The position numbers and the translations under genes were made by a program. A stretch of DNA of 64,000 nucleotides from positions 62,001-126,000 of the forward strand of contig CP017966.2 of assembly GCA_002813105.2 (NCBI GenBank). The letters run 5' to 3'. Of this stretch, positions 1 to 6,950 are shown piece by piece. The notes beneath the pieces were generated by a model. The model was not told the origin of the DNA and made no database searches. It saw nothing but the letters and a program-made list of their open reading frames with translations. The first letter of the stretch is position 1. Every line of letters begins with the position of its first letter. Source of the DNA: Methanosarcinales archaeon Met12 (GTDB taxonomy: Archaea; Halobacteriota; UBA148; JAJOKI01).

Positions 1-387
1 TATAAAGCAAGCCAGAGTGAACTAAAAAAATGTAAATTAGGGTTCAGAGAGAGGTGGATCAGAGGCGTAGCTAAGAAAGTTTATGATGACAGGCTACAAT
101 TAAGTCAATTGAAAAATCTCGATTATCAGAGTGCCAAGAAGACGCTGATGGGAGTCGAGGGAGTAGGACATAAAGTCGCCGATTGTGTCCTCTTGTTTTC
201 ATTGGACAAGTTGGAGGCATTTCCAATTGATGTCCACATAAGAAGATTCATGCGACGCGAATATTTTCAAAACAAGGTGGTGTCCGATGAGAAAATCCGT
301 GAGTTGGCAAGAGGATATTTTGGAAAATACGCCGGGTATGCCCAGGAATACTTATTTTATTATGAGAGATCGGAGAGTAGAAAATGA
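1..387 (+). CDS. ogg: 8-oxoguanine DNA glycosylase (OGG1-type), 3' part
   Basis: Open from the first base of the window, so the N-terminus lies outside. The visible part holds the helix-hairpin-helix/GPD region: the HhH segment GVEGVGHKVADCVLLFSL carries the lysine expected to attack the glycosidic bond (GHKVADC), and the catalytic Asp follows in FPIDVHIRR. Upstream in-frame residues (KLGFRERWIRGVAKKV) also fit the OGG family. This is a base-excision repair enzyme that removes oxidised guanine and can nick by beta-elimination. It overlaps the next gene by four bases (ATGA), implying co-transcription. An internal TTG at 109 is not the start, because the frame and the homology extend upstream of it. 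Confidence 0.85.
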   Translation, partial: YKASQSELKKCKLGFRERWIRGVAKKVYDDRLQLSQLKNLDYQSAKKTLMGVEGVGHKVADCVLLFSLDKLEAFPIDVHIRRFMRREYFQNKVVSDEKIRELARGYFGKYAGYAQEYLFYYERSESRK

Positions 388-1025
388 AACATAAACGACC
401 ATTCGTCTTCATCAATGCAGCGATGAGCGCGGATGGAAAGATATCCACATATGAGCGCAGGCAAATAAGAATATCGAGCGATGCGGATATGAGGCGGGTT
501 GATGAACTTAGAGCAGGTGCTGACGCCATAATGGTCGGCATAGGCACCGTTCTGGCAGATAACCCTAGTTTAACTATGAAGTCAGGAGAGAAGAATCCAA
601 TTCGAATAGTTGTGGACAGCATGGCGAGGACGCCTGTAGATGCAGAGATTATCTCCAGAAAAGGCAGTCCAACAATTATCGCTGTGTCCAAGTCTGCACC
701 CCCCAAAAGAGTTGAGGCGCTGAGGGGAAAGGCAGAGATTATCACAGTTGGCGATAGGCAAGTTTCACTGCCAGAATTGCTCAGTGAATTGAAAAGTAGA
801 GGTATCAATCGGTTGATGGTTGAAGGAGGCGCAACGCTTAACTGGGGGTTGATTTCAGAAAGATTGGTCGATGAGATTTATGTTTATATCGGGAATATGA
901 TTATTGGTGGCAAGGATGCGCCAACGCTTGTAGATGGACTCGGCTTTACCAAACCAGTAAAATTGGATTTGTTAAGCATCGAAAAGCTGGATGATGGCGT
1001 TTTGGTGAAGTGGTGCGTGCTTTGA
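384..1025 (+). CDS. arfC: 2,5-diamino-6-ribosylamino-pyrimidinone 5'-phosphate reductase
   Basis: 213 aa, RibD C-terminal (dihydrofolate-reductase-like) fold. It reduces the ribosylamino-pyrimidine intermediate of archaeal riboflavin/deazaflavin biosynthesis with NAD(P)H. Recognisable blocks: N-terminal FVFINAAMSADGKIS, the substrate/nucleotide segment GADAIMVGIGTVLADNPSLT, and the C-terminal LMVEGGATLNWGLI. Length matches stand-alone archaeal/yeast Rib7-type enzymes, which lack the deaminase domain. It starts at an ATG overlapping the stop of the glycosylase gene. A second flavin gene, an archaeal FAD synthase, lies at 21164-21592. Confidence 0.9.
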   Translation: MKHKRPFVFINAAMSADGKISTYERRQIRISSDADMRRVDELRAGADAIMVGIGTVLADNPSLTMKSGEKNPIRIVVDSMARTPVDAEIISRKGSPTIIAVSKSAPPKRVEALRGKAEIITVGDRQVSLPELLSELKSRGINRLMVEGGATLNWGLISERLVDEIYVYIGNMIIGGKDAPTLVDGLGFTKPVKLDLLSIEKLDDGVLVKWCVL

Positions 1026-1123
1026 ACCTGAGCAAAAAGTGGTAGTAAATAGTTTGAATATATAAGGAGTTAGGCGACATTTTGCTTGGTCGTCGTTATG
1101 CTCTAAAAGGAAAGGTATTAAAG

Positions 1124-1351
1124 ATGAAGTGCTATCGGCTATCTGTGGTGACTGAAAAAGATGCAGACGGATACTTTGCTTTCTGTCCTGAGCTTCAGGG
1201 ATGTTATACTCAGGGTGATAGTTATGAGGAGGCTTTAGAAAACATTAAAGACGCAATTCGTCTTCTTCATATAGAGGATAGATTAGAAAATAAGGAGGAT
1301 ATTCCTCTCATTGAATCTATCAGCCTGACTTCTTTGGAAGTGGCGGTATGA
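1124..1351 (+). CDS. hicB: HicB-family antitoxin
   Basis: 75 aa partial-RNase-H-fold HicB: a beta strand YRLSVVTEKDADGYFAFCPELQGCYTQG, then SYEEALENIKDAIRLL, the standard HicB core. ATG 1124 is preferred to the upstream TTG at 1082 because the family begins at this point. HicB proteins neutralise the HicA mRNA interferase and often repress their own promoter. The stop overlaps an ATG (ATGA) that begins a HicA-like peptide truncated after 15 codons, so this antitoxin appears to lack a functional toxin. It may be a leftover, or may act on another HicA in the genome (intact ones lie at 20611 and 55800). Confidence 0.8.
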   Translation: MKCYRLSVVTEKDADGYFAFCPELQGCYTQGDSYEEALENIKDAIRLLHIEDRLENKEDIPLIESISLTSLEVAV

Positions 1352-1395
1352 GGGAGAAGCTTCCTCGAGTGCCTGCTGATGAGGTGGGTATATGA
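1348..1395 (+). pseudogene. hicA toxin stump
   Basis: ATG overlaps the hicB stop (ATGA) and encodes MREKLPRVPADEVGI before TGA. KLPRVPADEV is the normal beginning of HicA toxins (KLPR-x-x-x-x-EV followed by the ALEKAGF helix and the GSHH block), but the rest is missing. The sequence passes into the palindromic repeat region within about 50 bases. I read this as a toxin gene cut off by the recombination that brought in the downstream repeat. The short length makes it impossible to exclude coincidence, but position, overlap and residues all agree. Confidence 0.55.
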
Positions 1396-1445
1396 AAACG
1401 GCCAAGCAAAACGCTACGCCACTATCGTGGCTCGCCCTTCGGGTC

Positions 1446-1525
1446 GCCTAACAGCGGATAAAAGGAAAATCAAAGATTTCCCCAAATTGCCTTCGGCAAC
1501 TTCATATATCCACAATATGTTATAT
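1446..1525 (+). repeat. attC-like palindromic repeat, copy 1
   Basis: Outer boxes GCCTAAC (1446-1452) and GTTATAT (1519-1525) resemble integron R'' and R' simple sites. Inside them GCGGATA (1454-1460) pairs with TATCCAC (1507-1513) with one mismatch. The loop region carries a GGAAAATC/GATTTCC hairpin and TTGCC-TTC-GGCAA. It shares 15 bp (1451-1465) and 17 bp (1481-1497) identically with copy 2. Box spacing is asymmetric (1 nt left, 5 nt right), as in copies 2 and 4. The attC assignment is inference; membership in one repeat family is directly visible. Confidence 0.6.
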
Positions 1526-1596
1526 GATATTGGACTTGGTGGCTAAGGAAAGAAATCTTGGATAGAGGATTGTAAATAGTGTAATAAGGTGATCGC

Positions 1597-1776
1597 ATGA
1601 CGGAGGCAATGATGGAGAAGATAGATCATATCGAAAAACTGTTAATGGAAATAAATGCAAAAATAGATAATTTTCTTGGATTTGAAGAGTTAAGCGAGGA
1701 GGAATTAGAAGAAATAGAGAGACTCAGAGAAGAAGTTAAATCAGGGGAGTACGTGAGATTTGAGGAAATGTTTTAG
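1597..1776 (+). CDS. small antitoxin-like protein upstream of RelE
   Basis: 59 aa, highly acidic, starting MTEAMMEKIDHIEKLLMEIN and ending in a conserved-looking SGEYVRFEEMF tail; the SGE-Y-x-x-xEE motif is common in RelB/DUF-type antitoxins. Its helical N-terminus looks like a dimerisation or coiled-coil segment and the C-terminal tail is the usual toxin-binding part. It stops two bases before the RelE-type toxin start, the normal antitoxin-toxin order. A GAGGAT/AAGGTGATCG stretch precedes the ATG. Function is inferred from size, charge and position. Confidence 0.65.
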   Translation: MTEAMMEKIDHIEKLLMEINAKIDNFLGFEELSEEELEEIERLREEVKSGEYVRFEEMF

Positions 1777-1778
1777 GA

Positions 1779-2054
1779 TTGATTATCTATGAAATCATTT
1801 TTACCAAACAAGCAGCAGATTTTGTAGAGTCTTTAGATAAAGGTTACAAGAACAAAATAAGGGGCGTTTTCGAGAGACTGAAGGAAAATCCATTTTCGTA
1901 TCCGTACAGAAAAATCAGGGGCGAACAAGATCTATACAGAATTAGAATTGGCAGATATAGGATATTGTATAAGGTAGATCAACCAGAGAGCAGGATCATT
2001 ATATTAAAGGTCGATACAAGGAACAGGGTTTATAAAAGGTTAGAACGTGACTAG
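1779..2054 (+). CDS. relE: RelE/ParE-superfamily toxin
   Basis: 91 aa, starting at TTG 1779 directly after the antitoxin stop; the nearby ATG is out of frame. Core pattern of the RelE fold: IIFTKQAADFVESLD at the N-terminus, then helix FERLKENPF, then the strands LYRIRIGRYRILYKVD and IIILKVDTRNRVYKR. The Arg/Lys/Tyr-rich C-terminus is where RelE toxins bind and cut ribosome-bound mRNA. Length is full. With the preceding 59-aa gene it forms a compact type II TA cassette bounded by attC-like copies 1 and 2. Confidence 0.85.
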   Translation: MIIYEIIFTKQAADFVESLDKGYKNKIRGVFERLKENPFSYPYRKIRGEQDLYRIRIGRYRILYKVDQPESRIIILKVDTRNRVYKRLERD

Positions 2055-2094
2055 CGCTCTAAGCCCAACGCTGCGCCCCTTACGGGCTTCGGTC

Positions 2095-2165
2095 ATACAA
2101 CAGCGGATAAAAGGCTTCGCCCAAATTGCCTTCGGCGAACTTCGTATATCCGCAGAACGTTAAGT
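2095..2165 (+). repeat. attC-like palindromic repeat, copy 2
   Basis: GCGGATA (2103-2109) pairs perfectly with TATCCGC (2147-2153). Outside lie ATACAAC (2095-2101) and GTTAAGT (2159-2165); the latter fits the integron consensus GTTRRRY. It shares the 15-bp and 17-bp blocks with copy 1 (2100-2114, 2120-2136) and the same 1-nt/5-nt spacer asymmetry. An additional GCCCAAC (2063-2069) fitting RYYYAAC sits just upstream inside an AAGCCC/GGGCTT hairpin. It lies 40 bases after the relE stop, on the same strand, as an attC would. Confidence 0.6.
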
Positions 2166-2254
2166 GAAATCGTGGACTTCGGGCGAATTTAGCGGTCTTT
2201 CATCGGTAAATATAAATATGGTCGAGCTCATATTAAATAATAGTAAAATAATCG

Positions 2255-2278
2255 CTGTCGTTCCTTCGGGGATGACAG
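2255..2278. repeat. 10-bp hairpin with TTCG tetraloop
   Basis: CTGTCGTTCC, loop TTCG, GGGATGACAG: a ten-pair stem with two G-T pairs, about 25 bases upstream of the broken NYN gene. It could be a terminator for the upstream cassette or a small mobile palindrome. No run of T follows it, so a classical terminator is not clear. Confidence 0.5.
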
Positions 2279-2303
2279 TCAAAAATAAAATATTGTGATT
2301 TTG

Positions 2304-2785
2304 ATGGATCGCGTCGCAGTACTGATTGATGGTGGCTATTTTGCTAGGATTTTAGACACAGATTTTGGTCGTCCAAAAGAACGTATTATTATACTTGCAT
2401 GCCTTACCAAAGTAGTCCACCAACCGATGAGGAAAAACGAAGATTTTCCACGATGGACAAATTTATCTACACATTACGAAGACTCCCTCGGTTCGAGGTA
2501 AGATTAGGTAAATTAGGCTGGGCTGGGGGAGAATTAGTACAGAAACGAGTTGATATCTTACTTACGGTAGATCTCGTCAGAATGAGTTGGGGAAGATTAA
2601 TAGGTACCGCAATCCTTGTAACTGGAGATGGCGACTTCGTTCCTGCTGTTGAGGCAGCAAAAGATGCTGGTGTTCTGGTTCAATTATATTATTCTCGAAG
2701 TTCTATACATGATGAGCTCCTTTCCGCTGTAGATGAAAGTTTTGTGATTACTGAGGAGCTAATTGATTCTTGTAGAATGAAATGA
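2304..2785 (+). pseudogene. NYN-domain (PIN-like) nuclease, frameshifted with internal deletion
   Basis: The N-terminus (MDRVAVLIDGGYFARIL, with the metal-binding Asp of LIDGGYF) is read in one frame from ATG 2304. The rest is in another frame, where RTYYYTCMPYQSSPPT (from about 2378), QKRVDILLTVDLVR and VLVTGDGDFVPAVEAA carry the remaining acidic residues. In intact LabA/NYN proteins about 30 residues separate these blocks; here only a few remain, so a deletion that is not a multiple of three lies near 2340-2378. Family role: metal-dependent RNA cleavage, often in accessory loci. Reading it as one broken gene rather than two is supported by the order of conserved motifs. Confidence 0.75.
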
Positions 2786-2840
2786 TTTACCATTAAAAAC
2801 GCCCTTCGTCCACGACTCTACCAATCCTTTGGATTGCTCG

Positions 2841-2902
2841 ATGCTAACGCACTCGGACAACACGGTGTATGTGGTTCGCTTACGTCACGCAAAACGTTAA
2901 CA
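2841..2902 (+). repeat. possible degenerate attC-like repeat, copy 3
   Basis: Downstream of the NYN remnant is ATGCTAAC (2841-2848), GGACAACACGGTGTATG (2855-2871) and, on the right, CACGCAAAACGTTAACA (2886-2902). The AACACxGxxTAT run aligns with the left half of copy 4 (20465-20476), and AACGTTA is shared with copy 2. Pairing between the halves is weak, so this is only a candidate decayed member. It occupies most of the gap between the NYN remnant and the next gene. Confidence 0.3.
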
Positions 2903-2968
2903 AAGCCATCCAGCCAAACCTTTATAAACTATCGTAGCATCATAATGCTAACCATAGAGGTGTAAATT

Positions 2969-3169
2969 TTGTATAGAAGAGAGCCGAGTGCCCCCGTAAC
3001 AGAGGGGGAAACGTACGACGTAAAGATAGAAGACATAGCTAGAGAAGGAGACGGAATCGCCCGCATCGAGGGATTTGTCGTATTCGTCCCTAATACGAAA
3101 GTAGGCGATGAGGTCAAGATAAAAGTTAACAAGGTCATGCATAGATTCGCTATAGCTGAATTGGCATAA
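2969..3169 (+). CDS. TRAM-domain protein
   Basis: 66 aa consisting of a single TRAM (OB-fold) domain: [44 protein letters not shown]. Single-TRAM proteins of archaea bind RNA and act as cold-shock-type RNA chaperones. The TTG start at 2969 is chosen because the domain begins soon after and GAGGTG lies upstream; a TATA-like TTTATAAACT at 2930-2939 gives a sensible promoter spacing. It is the first ordinary gene after the accessory island. Confidence 0.85.
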   Translation: MYRREPSAPVTEGETYDVKIEDIAREGDGIARIEGFVVFVPNTKVGDEVKIKVNKVMHRFAIAELA

Positions 3170-3230
3170 TCATTCTCACTTCAGCGTTATTTCGTTCTTA
3201 CATATATTTAGAGGGGTATTAGAGGGGTCC

Positions 3231-4277
3231 CTAAAAGTAGCTGTCCACGTTCTCGATCGAATGTGCGACCAGCTTTGCACACATGTCGATGTCCTTCAAG
3301 TTGACCACTTCAACAGGTGAATGAATATATCGCACTGGTACGCTGACGGTGCCCGTTGGGATGCCAACCCTTGTTAATTGAATTGCTGTCGCATCGGTCG
3401 TTCCGCCATCAGAGACGTCCAGCTGGTATTGAATCTTGTTTCTCTCTGCGGTCTCTTTTAGCCATTTAAGGATTGTGTTCGGCGTGATGATGCCCCTTCC
3501 TGCCGCATCCATCACCGTAATAGAGGGACCCTTACCCATTTCGATCGCGGATTCCCGCTTCTTGATGTTCGGATGATCGCCGGCGATGGTAACTTCTGTT
3601 GCCAGTGCCACATCTGGATTTAATCCGAACGCAGAAGTCCTTGCGCCTTTTAGCCCGACCTCTTCTTGGACCGTACCGACGGCATATATGGTGGCATTCG
3701 ATTTTGTCCGCTTCAAAGCATCGAGCATGACTACCAGTCCCACCCTATCATCGAATGCCTTCCCAGTGACCTTGTCATTTGCAAGCGTTCTGAACTCTCT
3801 ATCGATGGTTATCGGCGTCCCTACCGTCGCGCCCAATTCCTCAGCATTTTTTATGCTGGTGGCGCCGATATCGATGAACATATCGTCTGCCTTGACCACC
3901 GTATCTTTCTCTTTTTCTTTCATTCTGTGCGGCGGTTTGGACCCAATCACTCCGGTTAGAGCCCCCTTTTCAGTATGTAAAATCACGCGCTGATTGAGCA
4001 ACGTCTGGTCAAACCAACCACCAACCTTTACGAAGCGAATAAATCCACCTTTATCCACATAGTTAGCCATCATGCCAATTTCATCCATATGTGCGGCGAG
4101 CATGACGGATGGCTTTTTGCCATTTTTTGTCGCGATGAGGTTTCCAAGTGAGTCAATTTTAATTTCGTCAACATATGATTCCAGTTCCATCTGGACTATC
4201 GCGCGAACGTCATTCTCATGTCCCGGAATTCCGTGTGCATTTGACAATTTTTCCAGCAAATTTCTTATTTTTTTCAT
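3231..4277 (-). CDS. M42-family metallo-aminopeptidase
   Basis: 348 aa, TET-type dinuclear metallopeptidase that trims peptides from the N-terminus in a large cytosolic complex. Metal and catalytic blocks are all present: AAHMDEIG (His, Asp), KAFDDRVG (bridging Asp), VQEEVGLKGA (catalytic Glu and ligand Glu), ATEVTIAGD and the final ligand His in VRYIHSPVE. Start at ATG 4277 (MKKIRNLLEKL); the frame extends 15 codons further but would overlap hxlB. It is the last gene of a minus-strand run with hxlB only four bases upstream. Confidence 0.9.
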   Translation of the reverse strand: MKKIRNLLEKLSNAHGIPGHENDVRAIVQMELESYVDEIKIDSLGNLIATKNGKKPSVMLAAHMDEIGMMANYVDKGGFIRFVKVGGWFDQTLLNQRVILHTEKGALTGVIGSKPPHRMKEKEKDTVVKADDMFIDIGATSIKNAEELGATVGTPITIDREFRTLANDKVTGKAFDDRVGLVVMLDALKRTKSNATIYAVGTVQEEVGLKGARTSAFGLNPDVALATEVTIAGDHPNIKKRESAIEMGKGPSITVMDAAGRGIITPNTILKWLKETAERNKIQYQLDVSDGGTTDATAIQLTRVGIPTGTVSVPVRYIHSPVEVVNLKDIDMCAKLVAHSIENVDSYF

Positions 4278-4281
4278 AAGT

Positions 4282-4890
4282 CTACTCCAAGCTCGCATGT
4301 CGGGATTGAAGATATTTCTCATCTCTTTTGGTGACGGTCATCAATTCAGATATCAGGCCATCCAAAAATACAAGGCTCGTCGTCTCGAAAATTGTTCCCA
4401 GCGGCACCAGTGGTTGATATTCTCCACGCACCTGGCGTTCGAAATAGTCGACGCTGTCCATTTTGCTTCGCCCTTTTACTTCAATTACTACGTCAGATTT
4501 CTTCGCCAATGGCGAGCTGATATTCGAAGTTATCGTCACCAGTTTGGCTCCACATTGTTTCCCAACAAGGGCGAGTTCGACGACCGATTTTGTCTCACCT
4601 GAGCCAGAAATTGTGATTAAAAGATCCCCCTTCTCCACCGCAGGGGTAACGCTCTCGCCCACCACATATACAGGCAAGTCCAAATGCATTAATCGCATGG
4701 CGAACGCTCTTCCGACCAGCCCTGACCTGCCAGCACCCATCACAAATATCTTCTTGGCGGCGAGAATATGACTTATCAGGGCATCTACCTGGTCATCATG
4801 AATCTCGCCTGCTATCTTGATAATATGCGCCCCTATCAAATTCATCGTTAACTTGGTATCCCGCTTTGTGGTATTTTTGTCATTGGACAC
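4282..4890 (-). CDS. hxlB: 6-phospho-3-hexuloisomerase
   Basis: 202 aa SIS-domain isomerase: KKIFVMGAGRSGLVGRAFAMRLMHL, then VGESVTPAVEKGDLLITISGSGETKSVV and the C-terminal GTIFETTSLVFLDGLI. It interconverts D-arabino-3-hexulose 6-phosphate and fructose 6-phosphate, the second step of the ribulose monophosphate pathway. In archaea the pathway runs in reverse to make ribulose 5-phosphate (or binds formaldehyde). The partner hexulose-phosphate synthase is not in the window. It overlaps the upstream gene by 11 bases. Confidence 0.9.
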   Translation of the reverse strand: MSNDKNTTKRDTKLTMNLIGAHIIKIAGEIHDDQVDALISHILAAKKIFVMGAGRSGLVGRAFAMRLMHLDLPVYVVGESVTPAVEKGDLLITISGSGETKSVVELALVGKQCGAKLVTITSNISSPLAKKSDVVIEVKGRSKMDSVDYFERQVRGEYQPLVPLGTIFETTSLVFLDGLISELMTVTKRDEKYLQSRHASLE

Positions 4891-5695
4891 TGGTGATAAT
4901 CTCCTTCATCTTCAATGCATCACTCTCTAATAAAGGTGATTCACATATCACGGTCGCATGATATTTTCGTTCGATTAATGCCTCTACTAAATGCTTAAAA
5001 TTTGGGTCATCGTTTATGGGAGTGTGCTTTATTTCATTCCCCTTCGCATATTTTACACCGGTAAAATGAATATGAAATTTATTCCCCTCAAATCTATCAA
5101 AGACCGCTTCATAGTCTTCTTTCTGGTTCAATGAACCGTTGCCCCTTGCATGAATGTGGGCAAAATCGAGCACTGGCACAGTGCCCTTTACCGTTGCCAC
5201 GAGCTTCGCTATTTCATCAACGGTGCCAAACTGCCGCTGCCTGCCAGCAGTTTCAAGCCCGATTTTTACATCATTATCGACCACACTTGACACCTCCTCG
5301 CAGGCTCTTCGAACAAGTTCGAAGGTATCGTTCGAGTAATAAGCAGGATGAACCACTACGATACCTGCACCTGCCTCTTTTGCACGCTTGGCTGATTTGA
5401 TGATATATTCCTTGCTTTTTTCGATCGTTGCAATTTCCGTTGAAGCGAGATTGATGTAATAGGGAGAATGGACTGATAATCTGATTTCCAATTTTTCAGC
5501 CAGACGACCGACCTTTTCGGCGGACTCGCTATTCATGAAGACCCCCCTGACAAATTGAATCTCCATTGCGTCCAATCCAATTTCAGAAAGATACCGAATT
5601 CCTTCTTCTATCCCCTTCCCCTTTCTATCCACAGGGATTCCGGCTATGCCTACTTGAATCAATCGATCACTCGCCTGGTTGGACGCTATACGCAT
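4880..5695 (-). CDS. endonuclease IV-like / xylose isomerase-like TIM barrel protein
   Basis: 271 aa AP endonuclease family 2 barrel. Metal-ligand positions typical of Nfo can be seen: VHSPYYINLAS, VVVHPAYYS, GLETAGR, PVLDFAHIHARGNG, HFTGVKYA and the late VICESPLL. It would cut abasic sites in DNA, although related barrels are sugar isomerases. Archaeal Nfo proteins are of this length. The start is uncertain: ATG 5695 overlaps the upstream gene by 29 bases, whereas a TTG at 5662 would abolish the overlap. Confidence 0.75.
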   Translation of the reverse strand: MRIASNQASDRLIQVGIAGIPVDRKGKGIEEGIRYLSEIGLDAMEIQFVRGVFMNSESAEKVGRLAEKLEIRLSVHSPYYINLASTEIATIEKSKEYIIKSAKRAKEAGAGIVVVHPAYYSNDTFELVRRACEEVSSVVDNDVKIGLETAGRQRQFGTVDEIAKLVATVKGTVPVLDFAHIHARGNGSLNQKEDYEAVFDRFEGNKFHIHFTGVKYAKGNEIKHTPINDDPNFKHLVEALIERKYHATVICESPLLESDALKMKEIITSVQ

Positions 5696-6209
5696 CTTTT
5701 TTGAAGTCTATCTTCTTGATGTGCCACCCAACCACATCGCGCAGCTCGTCAAAAAGCAGCATGATCTTTGCGACGCTTCCATCCCAGAACATAGTGTTCT
5801 TGACGTCTCCTTTTCGGAGCTGTGCGAAAATAGATAGCGCAAAATGTTCTAATGCCTCTCTTTTTGAGAATGGTATGTTAAATATCGCACGATATCCTTC
5901 CCTCGTCTTTGCATATGAAACCAGAGTGTATCCCCTCACCTGATAGTCCTGAATCCCCTCAAAGCTACAGATGACCTCTTTTTCACATTCCACTGAAGAA
6001 TCTATGCTGGAAACGCCAGTGATAATCCGTTTGATCAAATCGATGGTCGCCTTTTTTCCAAACCAAATTGTTATCTTCCCATGAGTACAGGAAATCGTAA
6101 CATCATCCCTGCCCATACCCATCAAAGATACAATGTGATCTGCTGTACTAATATCAAACTTCGCTATATCCGGATAGCCGTCATCAGCATCTATGGATAT
6201 GGATATCAT
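5667..6209 (-). CDS. conserved-looking hypothetical protein
   Basis: 180 aa, no family recognised. No signal peptide or transmembrane stretch. The N-terminal half is rich in beta-type residues (DDVTISCTHGKITIWFGKKATIDLI) and the C-terminal half is helical (SKREALEHFALSIFAQLRKG, VAKIMLLFDELRDVVG). It begins a minus-strand run with the endonuclease IV-like gene, hxlB and the M42 peptidase, with tight overlaps that argue it is translated. The upstream region is a 330-base gap holding a structured RNA candidate transcribed the other way. Confidence 0.6.
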   Translation of the reverse strand: MISISIDADDGYPDIAKFDISTADHIVSLMGMGRDDVTISCTHGKITIWFGKKATIDLIKRIITGVSSIDSSVECEKEVICSFEGIQDYQVRGYTLVSYAKTREGYRAIFNIPFSKREALEHFALSIFAQLRKGDVKNTMFWDGSVAKIMLLFDELRDVVGWHIKKIDFKKDAYSVQPGE

Positions 6210-6292
6210 ATAATCTCACAGCCAAATTATATGAGATGCATATATTTACCTTTTTATTATCAAATCATGTACCAGAATCTTTACCAAAATTT

Positions 6293-6305
6293 ATTTATAA
6301 CTATA
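6293..6305 (+). promoter_or_regulatory. TATA-box candidate for the structured RNA/tfx transcript
   Basis: TTTATAACTATA lies about 25 bases upstream of 6320, exactly where the closing stem of the structured RNA begins. This spacing is typical of archaeal promoters and suggests transcription starts at or next to the 5' side of that stem. Confidence 0.5.
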
Positions 6306-6320
6306 TAGAGTATTGATGTC

Positions 6321-6529
6321 TGGCAGGATGAAGTCTACGACGAAAGCTAAACTATTATCTACGGATGATAGTCGTTGTGTATAAGCCTGGGTTAAAAACC
6401 AGAGAATGACACAACTAAACACCTTAGCAGAAAGGTGTTGATGCGACACCCGTAGAAAAAAGGCCCAAAGGACGAAAAATCGGCAGATTCTATCTAGTCG
6501 ATAAGTACTTCGAGGGTCGAGTCCTGCCA
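6321..6529 (+). ncRNA. structured RNA candidate (free ncRNA or tfx leader)
   Basis: An 8-bp closing stem TGGCAGGA (6321-6328)/TCCTGCCA (6522-6529) encloses a multi-branched region. CTATTATC/GATGATAG has a TACG loop (6352-6371); ACGAC/GTCGT is at 6337/6371; GTTGTGT/ACACAAC (6374-6380/6409-6415) has an inner CTGG..CCAG hairpin; ACACCTT/AAGGTGT is at 6419-6438; CTACG/CGTAG is at 6335/6451. A TATA box sits 25 bases upstream, T-rich sequence follows, and the tfx ATG comes 10 bases later. I do not recognise the class: RNase P, SRP and tRNA consensus blocks are absent. It is either a stand-alone RNA or a leader controlling tfx. Confidence 0.55.
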
Positions 6530-6538
6530 CTTCATTTT

Positions 6539-6946
6539 ATGTCAGATAAATCGTTTTTAACCGCCCAACAAATTCGAGTTCTGAAGTTGCGTGAAAAAGG
6601 ACTAACCCAAAAAGAAGTGGCCCACCGATTGGGCACCACTCGCGCCAACATAAGCACCATCGAAAAAAGGGCCCATGCCAATATCGAACGTGCGAGAGAG
6701 ACGCTTAAAGAATGGAAAGAACTATTGGCACCGGTTCAAATCAACATCCCAGAGGGCACGGATGTGTTGGAAATACCAAAGAAGGTATTCCGTCAAGCGG
6801 ACGAGAATGGCATCAAGATACAAGCCGATACGCTGGAGTTAATCACGCAGATAGAAAAACAAAAGAAGGATAAAATAAAGAACCGAATGCTCATCGAAGG
6901 TCTTCAGATTTATATCAGCGTGACTGGAGAGATAATACTCGACTGA
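6539..6946 (+). CDS. tfx: Tfx-family DNA-binding regulator
   Basis: 135 aa. N-terminal sigma-like helix-turn-helix (LTAQQIRVLKLREKGLTQKEVAHRLGTTRANISTIEKRA), then the Tfx C-terminal domain with EIPKKVFRQADENGIKIQ and a final ITGEIILD-like strand. Tfx in Methanothermobacter binds the promoter of the molybdenum formylmethanofuran dehydrogenase operon. Here the gene is convergent with a tungstate ABC transporter, ending four bases from its last gene, so a molybdate/tungstate-responsive role is a reasonable inference. It is preceded by an unusual structured leader rather than a clear Shine-Dalgarno sequence. Confidence 0.88.
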   Translation: MSDKSFLTAQQIRVLKLREKGLTQKEVAHRLGTTRANISTIEKRAHANIERARETLKEWKELLAPVQINIPEGTDVLEIPKKVFRQADENGIKIQADTLELITQIEKQKKDKIKNRMLIEGLQIYISVTGEIILD

Positions 6947-6950
6947 TACA

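Noticed and set aside
248-808. 186-codon minus-strand ORF
   Set aside because: Antisense to the riboflavin-pathway reductase; composition is that of a shadow frame and no motif is visible.
2063-2089. Using GCCCAAC at 2063 as left end of attC-like copy 2
   Set aside because: It fits the consensus, but it is tied up in an AAGCCC/GGGCTT hairpin and has no counterpart at the same spacing in copies 1 and 4.
6321-6529. Intron-bearing tRNA
   Set aside because: The closing stem resembles an acceptor stem but is 8 bp, and no proper T-loop, D-arm or anticodon arm can be placed.
6321-6529. RNase P RNA, SRP RNA or Moco riboswitch
   Set aside because: The conserved core segments of these classes as I know them are not present.
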